Source of the DNA: Treponema sp. UBA4232
Lineage (GTDB): Bacteria > Spirochaetota > Spirochaetia > Treponematales > Treponemataceae
DNA: 8,677 nucleotides
Reading direction: 5' to 3'
Assembly: GCA_002396325.1 (NCBI GenBank)
Contig: DGXM01000005.1
Coordinates: 1-8,677 of the forward strand
This document shows, piece after piece, positions 1 to 6,899 of this stretch. The stretch's first letter is position 1; the number at the start of each line of letters is the position of its first letter. The notes below the pieces were generated by a model. That model saw only the letters and a list, made by a program, of their open reading frames with translations. It did not search any database and was not told the origin of the DNA. The position numbers were made by a program, and so were the translations under genes.

Positions 1-69
1 AATCAAGTTCTGAATGATGCCATGCAACGAACTTATCGCCATGGCATAAAACCGATTTCCATGAAATAA
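1..69 (+). pseudogene. Tail of an open frame (C-terminal fragment, possibly a remnant)
   Basis: Frame 1 is open from the window edge to a TAA at 67-69 and reads NQVLNDAMQRTY followed by RHGIKPISMK. Only 23 codons including the stop are visible, so the product cannot be identified. The core MQRTY is also encoded, in inverted orientation, by the related repeat at 8441-8506. There the frame is closed early by a 7-base length difference and reads MQRTYWTVP before a stop. This could be the true 3' end of an upstream gene or a decayed piece of a mobile or repetitive reading frame. The repeat relationship favours a remnant, but the upstream sequence is needed to decide. Confidence 0.3.
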
Positions 70-81
70 ACACAAATCCAC
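22..81 (+). repeat. Dispersed repeat, left copy (inverted relative to 8441-8506)
   Basis: Bases 22-36 (ATGCAACGAACTTAT) are identical to the reverse complement of 8492-8506. After a 2-base versus 9-base difference, homology resumes at CCATG and runs through CATAAAA and GATTTCC to TGA, with 23 of 27 aligned positions identical, three transition differences and one 1-base gap. Both copies then reach a shared TCCACTT that leads directly into a promoter -35 box. A perfect 8-bp inverted repeat (ATGCCATG at 17-24, CATGGCAT at 40-47, 15-base loop) is present only in this copy. The function is unknown. Confidence 0.75.
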
Positions 82-110
82 TTGACAAGATTGCTGAAAA
101 TTGGTACAGT
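82..110 (+). promoter_or_regulatory. Sigma-70-type promoter for tRNA-Cys
   Basis: A perfect -35 hexamer TTGACA at 82-87 is followed by a 17-base spacer and TACAGT at 105-110. Transcription should start near 117, about 7 bases before the mature 5' end of the tRNA. Such a strong hexamer pair with a short 5' leader is typical of stable RNA genes. The -35 box directly abuts the dispersed repeat. Confidence 0.8.
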
Positions 111-123
111 ATGTTCATTATTT

Positions 124-195
124 GGCGTCTTACCCAAGTGGTAAGGGGCAGGTCTGCAAAACCTTTATGCGCCGGTTCGATTCCGACAGACGCCT
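124..195 (+). tRNA. tRNA-Cys (GCA anticodon)
   Basis: The fold gives a perfect 7-bp acceptor stem (124-130 with 188-194), a D arm with CCC/GGG (133-135 with 145-147), an anticodon loop CTGCAAA at 154-160 with anticodon GCA at 156-158, and a T loop TTCGATT at 176-182. The discriminator base is T195, the known identity element of tRNA-Cys. CCA is not encoded, so it must be added by the nucleotidyltransferase. There are two oddities: C149 faces T165 at the base of the anticodon stem (27-43), and C172 faces A186 in the T stem (50-64). All other expected pairs of these stems form. It stands alone with its own promoter and terminator. Confidence 0.93.
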
Positions 196-202
196 GTGAA
201 AA

Positions 203-233
203 AGAGATGTTCCGAGCGAGCGTCTCTTTTTTT
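203..233 (+). terminator. Rho-independent terminator after tRNA-Cys
   Basis: The stem AGAGATG (203-209) pairs with CGTCTCT (221-227), seven pairs with one G-T wobble. The loop is 11 bases and the stem is followed by a run of six T (228-233) and a further T-rich stretch. The preceding AA can also pair with the first Ts. It lies 8 bases after the tRNA and would separate it from the protease gene, although some read-through could supply that gene. Confidence 0.8.
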
Positions 234-258
234 ATTTTAAACACATCGGGAAATTTCT

Positions 259-3162
259 GTGAAAAAAAGACTGCTTCTGATTTTTATGCTGATTTCCGCT
301 TCCCTCGCATTTTGCTCCGACGGACTTTTATGGGGCAAAGGCCGTCTCCGTACAATTTCGACAGAGTGGTTCGACATCATCTTTCCGCCGGAATGCGAAG
401 AGACTGCTCAGGCACTTGCAAAAGAGGCGGACACCATCTATGTTGAAATCTGCCGCTCGCTCGGAACCAGTCCCTCGTTCAGAATGCCGGTCACAATCAC
501 CCCCGCCACAGATGTATTCAACGCATATTTCTCCAATTTCAGTGTAAACCACATCGTTCTTTACGACACGCTCCCGGGTGAAGGTCTTTCCGTTTTTGAA
601 TCTGCTCTTCTGGGAACCTTCCGCCACGAACTGACTCACGCCGTCACAATCAATATGAGAAGTCCGTTTTGGCGTGCCGTGGATTCAGTCCTGGGAGATG
701 TGATGAATTTCGGCTGCTACGTGACCATGCCCTCAATGATAAAAGAAGGGGCTTCGGTTGCAGAGGAAAGCCGCAGCGGAAAAGGCCGCCTTCACGACGG
801 ATTTTATCTTCACACTTTCAGGCAGGCAAAACTCCAGGGGAAATTTCCCACTTTCGCGGATGTCACAGGTGCGAGAGACACGTATCCGGCAGGTTTATTG
901 CCCTATGCGTTCGGAGGACCTTTTACCGAATGGATTCAGGAAAAATACGGCATGGAAAAATATGCAGAGTTCTGGTACGAAGGAATCAATATGCATGCCG
1001 TCACTTACGGACAGGCCTTCAAACGTGCTTACGGAACAAGTCTTTCGTCTGAGTGGAAGGAATTCCGTGAAAGCATTTTCGTTCCTGATGTGCCGCCGTC
1101 CCCTGAGGATGCAGCAGGCATTTCTTTTGCGGAAGGACTTTCTTCAAAAGCGGAAAGATGTACAAGCATTTCTTCCGGCGGCGGGAAACTTCTGTGGGTG
1201 GAAGATTCCACAGGAAATCTTATGTGCCGTGAGAAAGATGGAAATGTCGTGATAAAATCAGCGGTCACGGGATTACAGGCTTCGTCAATTTCTAATGACG
1301 GAAGATATGCGGCCTTGGATGTGCAGGATTCAAATCATCCGGCTGAAAGAAACAGAGTCAGGCTCATTGATTTGGAAACGGGAAAACAGTGGACGGTCCC
1401 AGGTGTTTCGCTTAGGGATTCATGCATCGCCGAGTGCAACGGAAATCTTTTTTTGTGTGCGGTCGAAGTAAAAAAACAGAACTGCTCGCTTGTTGCATTC
1501 AGAATCAATCGGAATGAAAAAGGACTTTCCTCCCGTCAGGATTTTCCCGAAGTCTTCAGGTACAGCTTTCCCCACGGTGCAATATGCTTCTCTCCCGTTG
1601 ATGCCTTTGGAGGCGACATTGCGTTTCTTGCCTATGAGGACGGAAAATGGTCGCTCTGTATTTTACCGTCGTGGCTTTCAGGCGGAAATCTTCCGTACGA
1701 GAAGGTGAGGCTTCCTGACGGCATTTCCCTGCGTGATTTGCGCTCCTCCCGTCTTTCGTCCGGCGAAAAGATTTTCACATTTTCATGGGCAGGGCTTTCC
1801 ACTTTTCCGCGTCTGGGGATAATTCGTTTTTCTTCCGAAGGTGAACGACTTTTTCTGCTTGACACCGATATTTCCGGCGGAGTGTATTCCCCTGCAGTTG
1901 AAGCTGATTCACAAAATCTTTCCGTTTTCTACATTGCAGACCTTTTCACCGAGCGGAGGATTATGCGCGCGGACATTTCAAGTCTTCCGTTTGCAGAATC
2001 CCGTCTTGTGAAAGAAACTGCTTCCCCTGTCGCTTACGGTTTTGCATCTGCTGAGGAACAAACGGAGAGCGTCGGTGATTTTGTCTCAAAGCCCTGGCAC
2101 GGGCCGTTTTTTACGCGCGGAGTGATTGCACCGTTTTCGATGATTGATGTCTACTCTTACAACGGCACGAAGTCCACTTCCATTTATTTTCCCGGAGTCT
2201 CCTGGTTCACGTCAAGTCCCTGGGACGGAACAGCTTTCATTGCGGGTGCAGGAGTGAATCCCGGCGGAGGATTTTTGAGTCCTCTTCAGGATCGTAGTTT
2301 TCTTGCCGGCGCGATGGCAAAAATTTCCGGCGGAACATCAACACCTCTTTTCAAATACAATGCGGGTGCAAACATCATTTTCGATTCCCGGGGAATAATG
2401 CAGGGCTCGTTTACGGCTCAGGCAGAAAGCACAATCAGTTTTGCCGGAAAATCCTTCTTGTACATAAAGGATTCTTTTGTTTCGTCATGGGGAAGGGAAA
2501 GTCAGTCCGTGCAGCGTTCTCCTGATTTTTTCATGGACGTGAGGAATTCATTTGTGATTCAAATAAGGGTGTCGCAGAAGACAGGCCCGGGTTATTACGA
2601 AAAGGCGCTTCTTGCATTTCAGTTCAATTATGATTCGGCTTGGCTGAACGTGTGGGTTCGTAAAAACAGAATGAATCTTACGGACAGTGTTTTTTCTCCT
2701 GCGTTTGTTGTGACTCTTCCAAAAATCATTCCTGTTGATTGCGCAGAAGGTTTTACATACAATCTTCCGTTGAAGCTCCGCGTCTTTCTTGCTCCGCAGG
2801 CGAACTGCCTTGTTTCCGCCGCCGCAGACACGGTGATTTTTTCCGCAGAGATTCAAAAGGGCCTCACATTCTTCCCGCTGTATTTCAACCGCATAGTTCT
2901 GGAAGGCGGATATCAGATGGGACTTTACGATGAAACATCTTCCGTGAGAATCTGGAATCTTTCAGACTCTTTTGCTTCGATCGGCAGAATGAAATACATT
3001 GATGCAGTCCATCTTTCACTTGTGATGCAGGCTACGATAAATACGGGTGCACTTGCAAATCCTTTGATGATGGGCACTGTAGGAGTCACTTTCACTTATT
3101 ATCCGCACTATGTCCGTGAAAATCCTTTTGCAATTTCTTTGGCCACATCTTTAAATTTATAG
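259..3162 (+). CDS. Exported HELTH zinc metalloprotease with beta-propeller and putative outer-membrane barrel
   Basis: This 967-residue protein starts at GTG, which gives a textbook signal peptide (MKKR, then a hydrophobic stretch to about residue 17). LAFC is a poor lipobox, so signal peptidase I is more likely. The N-terminal third is a gluzincin peptidase. HELTH at 123-127 supplies two His ligands and the catalytic Glu. IKEGASVAEE at 161-170 fits the downstream third-ligand Glu (E163), and YAFGGPFTEW around 216-225 matches the conserved helix after it in peptidase_MA-like proteins. Residues about 300-600 look like a TolB/WD40-type propeller (SNDGRYAA at 345-352). Residues about 630-967 are rich in alternating beta-strands and end FAISLATSLNL, suggesting a barrel, but without the usual terminal Phe. 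Likely cell-envelope; substrate unknown. The ribosome site is weak (CGGGA). The trxB stretch follows closely. Confidence 0.85.
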   Translation: MKKRLLLIFMLISASLAFCSDGLLWGKGRLRTISTEWFDIIFPPECEETAQALAKEADTIYVEICRSLGTSPSFRMPVTITPATDVFNAYFSNFSVNHIVLYDTLPGEGLSVFESALLGTFRHELTHAVTINMRSPFWRAVDSVLGDVMNFGCYVTMPSMIKEGASVAEESRSGKGRLHDGFYLHTFRQAKLQGKFPTFADVTGARDTYPAGLLPYAFGGPFTEWIQEKYGMEKYAEFWYEGINMHAVTYGQAFKRAYGTSLSSEWKEFRESIFVPDVPPSPEDAAGISFAEGLSSKAERCTSISSGGGKLLWVEDSTGNLMCREKDGNVVIKSAVTGLQASSISNDGRYAALDVQDSNHPAERNRVRLIDLETGKQWTVPGVSLRDSCIAECNGNLFLCAVEVKKQNCSLVAFRINRNEKGLSSRQDFPEVFRYSFPHGAICFSPVDAFGGDIAFLAYEDGKWSLCILPSWLSGGNLPYEKVRLPDGISLRDLRSSRLSSGEKIFTFSWAGLSTFPRLGIIRFSSEGERLFLLDTDISGGVYSPAVEADSQNLSVFYIADLFTERRIMRADISSLPFAESRLVKETASPVAYGFASAEEQTESVGDFVSKPWHGPFFTRGVIAPFSMIDVYSYNGTKSTSIYFPGVSWFTSSPWDGTAFIAGAGVNPGGGFLSPLQDRSFLAGAMAKISGGTSTPLFKYNAGANIIFDSRGIMQGSFTAQAESTISFAGKSFLYIKDSFVSSWGRESQSVQRSPDFFMDVRNSFVIQIRVSQKTGPGYYEKALLAFQFNYDSAWLNVWVRKNRMNLTDSVFSPAFVVTLPKIIPVDCAEGFTYNLPLKLRVFLAPQANCLVSAAADTVIFSAEIQKGLTFFPLYFNRIVLEGGYQMGLYDETSSVRIWNLSDSFASIGRMKYIDAVHLSLVMQATINTGALANPLMMGTVGVTFTYYPHYVRENPFAISLATSLNL

Positions 3163-3178
3163 AATAATGTTGTACAAT
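3150..3178 (+). promoter_or_regulatory. Possible trxB promoter giving a leaderless transcript
   Basis: TTTAAA at 3150-3155, a 17-base spacer and TACAAT at 3173-3178 form a plausible sigma-70 promoter overlapping the end of the protease gene. The -10 box is good and the -35 box is poor. The predicted start of transcription is about base 3185, which is the A of the second candidate trxB ATG. Neither trxB start has a visible Shine-Dalgarno sequence. The region is AT-rich, so chance occurrence is possible. Confidence 0.35.
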
Positions 3179-3184
3179 ATTAAT

Positions 3185-4135
3185 ATGGATACAACTGGAA
3201 ATACCACCACATTTGATTTTATCATTATTGGAGCGGGTCCTGCAGGACTTGCAGCATCCCAGTACGCTTCAAGAGCAAATCTGCGCACACTGCTCATTGA
3301 TCAGGGACTTCCCGGAGGTCAGGTGACGAATATTTTTGAGCTTGCGAATTACCCGGGGGTGTTTCCCGCTGTGAACGGACAGGTTTGGATACAGTCGATG
3401 AAGGATCAGGCCGTTGCGTTCGGTGCGAAGATTATTCAGGCCATCGTGAAATCCGCGGAAAAAAATGACGGACTTTTCACAGTGAAAACCACGGCGGGAG
3501 ATTTTGTTTCTCCCACGCTTCTGATGGCGACCGGTGCCGAGCATAGAAAACTCGGAGCTCCAGGCGAGGCTGAATTTTCCGGCAGGGGTGTTTCCTATTG
3601 TGCCACCTGCGATGGTCCCTTCTTCCGCAACAAGGACGTGGTTGTTGTAGGAGGCGGTGATTCTGCCTGCGATGAGGCGAATTATCTTTCCACTCTCTGC
3701 TCGCACGTGACTGTCGTGCACCGCAAAAGTCAGTTCCGCGCACAGAAAGCAGTTGCTGAAAGGGTTCTTTCAAATCCGAAAATCAGCGTGAAATTCAATT
3801 CAACTGTGTCTGCCGTGAAAGGCGAGAAAAAAGTTTCTGCGGTTGAGCTTACCGACACAGTGACCGGGGAAAAATCCGAGCTTGAGACGAGTGCCGTTTT
3901 TATTTTCGTCGGCATGGTTCCGCAGACTTCTCTTTTCCCCACGCTCAAAACCGATGAGTCCGGCTATGTGATTACAAATGAGGATATGGAGACTTCCGTT
4001 GAAGGTCTTTACGCTGCCGGAGACGTGAGGGCGAAATCATTCAGACAGATTGTGACCGCTTGTGCCGACGGTGCCATTGCCGCGAATCAGGCCGCCAAGT
4101 TTGTGAGAGCGCTTAACAACGAGGTGTACAAATAA
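3185..4135 (+). CDS. trxB: Thioredoxin reductase (NADPH, FAD)
   Basis: This cytoplasmic flavoenzyme reduces thioredoxin with NADPH. From the ATG at 3185 it has 316 residues, close to the family's usual ~310-320. The FAD-binding GAGPAG is at residues 16-21. The redox-active disulphide CATC is at 139-142, within SYCATCDGPF. The NADPH-binding VGGGDSA is at about 155-161. HRKSQFRA at 179-186 carries the basic residues that select the 2'-phosphate of NADPH. The C-terminal AAGDV motif closes the FAD site. An in-frame ATG at 3167 would add six residues (MLYNIN) and lies 4 bases after the protease stop. I prefer 3185 because the longer form gives an unusually long N-terminus and overlaps a possible -10 box, but both lack a clear ribosome site. 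No thioredoxin gene is nearby. It is likely co-transcribed with the following hexosaminidase gene. Confidence 0.95.
   Translation: MDTTGNTTTFDFIIIGAGPAGLAASQYASRANLRTLLIDQGLPGGQVTNIFELANYPGVFPAVNGQVWIQSMKDQAVAFGAKIIQAIVKSAEKNDGLFTVKTTAGDFVSPTLLMATGAEHRKLGAPGEAEFSGRGVSYCATCDGPFFRNKDVVVVGGGDSACDEANYLSTLCSHVTVVHRKSQFRAQKAVAERVLSNPKISVKFNSTVSAVKGEKKVSAVELTDTVTGEKSELETSAVFIFVGMVPQTSLFPTLKTDESGYVITNEDMETSVEGLYAAGDVRAKSFRQIVTACADGAIAANQAAKFVRALNNEVYK
4121..4126 (+). promoter_or_regulatory. Ribosome binding site inside the trxB 3' end
   Basis: GAGGTG lies 9 bases before the ATG at 4136 and is formed by the Glu-Val codons near the trxB C-terminus. With the stop TAA at 4133-4135 directly abutting the ATG, this arrangement points to translational coupling of the two genes. 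Confidence 0.7.
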
Positions 4136-5887
4136 ATGAAGTTCAGGGCTTTTTTGCTGGCTGTCGCAGTGGGCTTGTGCTGTGTTTTCACGGGGGGAGT
4201 GCAGCCGGCCAGGGCGGATAATCTTGACGAAGTGATGCAGAAACGCATATCCGCCGCAAAGGCTCTTCCCGAATCCATAGATTTCTGGAGTCCGTACGAC
4301 GCTGATGTTCTTGCACAGGCTTTGGTTGACCGCATGACGGACGAGGAGCTTCTTTCGCAGATTCTCATGTTCGGCTGGACCGGTGCCAGGCCAAGCGCGC
4401 TGCTGAATTCCTGGGTCACTGAGAGAGGTCTCGGCAGCGTGAAAGTGTTCGGCTGGAATACCGACAACATACAGATGGTGGCTCAGGCCGTCAAGACTCT
4501 CCAGACGGAGGCCGCTTCCCGCAGATTCAAGATTCCGCTTTTTGTTGCCACTGACCAGGAGGGCGGCTGGATCCGGCACGTGAAAGGCGAGACTTCCGAT
4601 ACTCCCGGCAATATGGCGATCGGTGCGTCAGGTTATCCGATGGATGCATATTATTCGGGCTATTACATCAACCGTGAAATCAAGGCGTTGGGAATCAATA
4701 TGAATTTTGCTCCGACTGTTGATTTGTATACGAATCTTGATTCCACCGTCATAGGTCCCCGTTCTTTTGGAACAGGTGCTTCCGATGCGGGCATTTTGGG
4801 TGAGGCATTTGCTCAGGGCTCCATCGCTGCCGGCGTGATTCCTACTGCAAAACATTTTCCGGGCCACGGAGACACAAGCCTCGACAGCCACGGACGGCTT
4901 CCTGAAATCCAGATTGACCTCGACACTTTACGCACGAGGGAACTTGTTCCCTTCCGTTATTTGATTCAGTCGGGCATCCCTGCAATAATGAGCGGTCATC
5001 TTTCTTTTCCGCAGATTGAAACCGACGGAACACCTGCAAGTCTTTCGAAGTTTATGCTCACAGATTTGCTCCGCAACGAGATGGGATACAAAGGATTGAT
5101 TATCACAGACGACATGAAGATGAACGGTGCCATAGGATTTGCAGGCTCCCTTTACCATGCAGTCACAATGGCGATTCAGGCTGGAAACGACATAATCATT
5201 TCTTCAGAGACGGCCGGATTGGAGAGTCTGCTTTGGACTGAAAATCTGAGTCTTATGCGCACGGACACTTCTTTTTATAATCGTGTGAAGGACAGCGCAC
5301 GCCGGGTAATCCTTGCGAAACTGAATTATTTCAAATCTGAAAATGCGGCTCCTCTTTATCCGAACGATGCCACAATCTACGAGCATATTCCGGATCCTGA
5401 CGGGCAGAAGTTTTTCCTTGACCAGGCATGCCGTTCAATCAGCGTGTACAAAAAGGGACAGATTCCTTTGACTCCTGAAGATGCAGGACGGGTGTTGATT
5501 GCAGGCCCCTTCCTTTCGTATTACGACGAGGGAAAAAAACGTTTCCCCGGTGCGGAGACTTTCCATTACAGCTATACCCTGAGAGATGACGAAAGCAATT
5601 TTTCCGACTGGGATGCCACGAACATTGTTTCGGCTGCGCGGGGATTTGACACAATCGTTGTCTGCGTATATGACTGGCACACTGCGAACATTGCGAAGAG
5701 GCTTAAGACTCTGGGAAAGCGGGTCATAATCTTTTCAATCCTTTCACCGGTTTATATTCTGGACGGATTTGAATGGGCTGACTCAATCCTCTGCGGATAT
5801 TCTTATTCCTCTTATTCCTTTGCGGCTTTGTGGGCGGCGCTTCACGGGGAATTCACACCCACGGGGATAATTCCTCTCACTTATTGA
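4136..5887 (+). CDS. nagZ: Secreted glycoside hydrolase family 3, beta-N-acetylhexosaminidase (NagZ-like)
   Basis: This 583-residue enzyme is predicted to remove terminal beta-N-acetylglucosamine, probably from muropeptides or other GlcNAc glycans. Residues 1-27 are a signal peptide with likely cleavage at PARA/DN; no good lipobox is seen. The GH3 barrel carries the NagZ signatures: DQEGGW with R147 at 140-147, PGNMAIGAS from 157, GPRSFG at 207-212, KHFPGHGDT at 239-247 with the Asp-X-His general acid/base dyad D250/H252, and TDDMKM at 324-329 with D325 as the expected nucleophile. Residues ~390-583 form a second alpha/beta domain, so the layout resembles the two-domain Bacillus enzyme (~640 residues), not the ~340-residue cytoplasmic NagZ of enteric bacteria. 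It is translationally coupled to trxB and converges with dus. The exact substrate is inferred only. Confidence 0.92.
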   Translation: MKFRAFLLAVAVGLCCVFTGGVQPARADNLDEVMQKRISAAKALPESIDFWSPYDADVLAQALVDRMTDEELLSQILMFGWTGARPSALLNSWVTERGLGSVKVFGWNTDNIQMVAQAVKTLQTEAASRRFKIPLFVATDQEGGWIRHVKGETSDTPGNMAIGASGYPMDAYYSGYYINREIKALGINMNFAPTVDLYTNLDSTVIGPRSFGTGASDAGILGEAFAQGSIAAGVIPTAKHFPGHGDTSLDSHGRLPEIQIDLDTLRTRELVPFRYLIQSGIPAIMSGHLSFPQIETDGTPASLSKFMLTDLLRNEMGYKGLIITDDMKMNGAIGFAGSLYHAVTMAIQAGNDIIISSETAGLESLLWTENLSLMRTDTSFYNRVKDSARRVILAKLNYFKSENAAPLYPNDATIYEHIPDPDGQKFFLDQACRSISVYKKGQIPLTPEDAGRVLIAGPFLSYYDEGKKRFPGAETFHYSYTLRDDESNFSDWDATNIVSAARGFDTIVVCVYDWHTANIAKRLKTLGKRVIIFSILSPVYILDGFEWADSILCGYSYSSYSFAALWAALHGEFTPTGIIPLTY

Positions 5888-5899
5888 TTTTTTGGAGCC

Positions 5900-6895
5900 T
5901 TACTGAAAACGGTCGTCTGGAACTTTTGCAAAATAGTCCCGCACTTTTTCCCGGCACTCTTCAACGCTGTGGTAATTCAGCATCTGAGTCTGGAAATAGT
6001 GGCCGAAGGTGAAAGTCTTGCAGTAATAGGAAAAAAATCTCTGAAGTCTCGTGCGGTGGAATTCAGGCGGTTGGAATTCTTCCACAAGGTCAATGTAATC
6101 CAAGGCGACCTGTTCCGCGTCAACAGGCTTCCGTTCATCTTCCGGGGACTCTGAAAATTCCTGTTTCAGAGTGGAAAAAATCCAGGGTTTCTGCGCGGCC
6201 ATTCTTCCGATCATCAGTCCGTCTGCGTGCGGGGCTTTTTCCATTGCCTTTTTTGCGCTCTTTGCATCGGTGATTTCACCGTTCACGTTTATTTTCATTC
6301 CGGGATAACGCAGGGAAAGTTTTTCGGCATATTCCCATCTGGGCCAGCCGCGCAGTTTTTCTTTGAGTGTGCGGGGGTGCAGGGTGACGGCTTCGACTCC
6401 TTCTTCAAAAAGCATGTCCGTGAATGAGAAAAAAGATTCGTCTGTGAAGTCATCATTTCCCAGCCGGCATTTCACGCTGAGTCTTTTGTGTATTCCGGTT
6501 TTGACTTCGGTTTCATTCAGTGCATCTTTTACGGCTCTCACCATTTCCCGTGTTTCATCGAGTGGTTTCAGCATCCATGCGATTCCGGCTCCCGTTTTGT
6601 AAATCTGCGGTGCGGAGCATCCCATGTTCAAATCGATTCCGATTCCGTTTTTCAGGGAAAGAAGGGAGGCGGCTTTTGCAAGCGGGGATGAGGACGATCC
6701 TGTAAGCTGCCACACAATTTTTTCGGGTACAGGACCGTCCATCAGATAGTATTTTTCAAACGGACCCATGTTTAAAAGCGACGGGGCATTTATCATTTCC
6801 GTGAAATATTCGTCACATCCGCCGAACTTTTCTATAGTCCTGCGGAATGCCTCGTGGCTTAATGTGGCCATGGGTGCGCATAAAAGTTTTGGCAT
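5900..6895 (-). CDS. tRNA-dihydrouridine synthase (Dus family)
   Basis: This FMN enzyme reduces uridine to dihydrouridine in tRNA D-loops or nearby positions using NAD(P)H. The 331-residue product begins MPKLLCAPMA, the FMN-barrel opening of Dus proteins. NMGCSAPQIYKTGAG from residue 90 contains the catalytic Cys (C93), although the family usually has GCP where this has GCS. Further landmarks are VKCRLG at 141-146, HPRT at 173-176, NVNGEI at 203-208 and MIGRMAAQKPWIF at 228-240, all FMN-contacting motifs. The ATG at 6893-6895 lies 4 bases after the mrp stop. A longer frame to 6970 would overlap mrp by 71 bases and add residues unlike the family. No strong ribosome site is visible, so translation may be coupled to mrp. 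The DusA/B/C subclass cannot be set from sequence alone. Confidence 0.93.
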   Translation of the reverse strand: MPKLLCAPMATLSHEAFRRTIEKFGGCDEYFTEMINAPSLLNMGPFEKYYLMDGPVPEKIVWQLTGSSSSPLAKAASLLSLKNGIGIDLNMGCSAPQIYKTGAGIAWMLKPLDETREMVRAVKDALNETEVKTGIHKRLSVKCRLGNDDFTDESFFSFTDMLFEEGVEAVTLHPRTLKEKLRGWPRWEYAEKLSLRYPGMKINVNGEITDAKSAKKAMEKAPHADGLMIGRMAAQKPWIFSTLKQEFSESPEDERKPVDAEQVALDYIDLVEEFQPPEFHRTRLQRFFSYYCKTFTFGHYFQTQMLNYHSVEECREKVRDYFAKVPDDRFQ

Positions 6896-6899
6896 CAGT

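Noticed and set aside
262..268. Run of seven A after the GTG start as a slippage switch
   Set aside because: It is simply Lys-Lys-Arg codons at the start of a signal peptide, which is common; seven A alone is weak evidence.
758..1252. Plus-strand frame inside the protease gene
   Set aside because: It is an alternative frame within a coding region that carries zinc-protease motifs; there is no independent evidence.
4136..4216. Lipoprotein signal in the hexosaminidase
   Set aside because: The cysteines in AVGLCCVF lack a fitting lipobox, whereas PARA/DN is a good signal peptidase I site.
4037..4579. Minus-strand open frame opposite the trxB end and hexosaminidase start
   Set aside because: It is the shadow of two well-supported genes, spans their junction, and is low-complexity with no family features.
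5888..5899. Bidirectional terminator between the convergent hexosaminidase and dus genes
   Set aside because: There is a six-T run but no convincing stem on either strand within or next to the 12-base gap.
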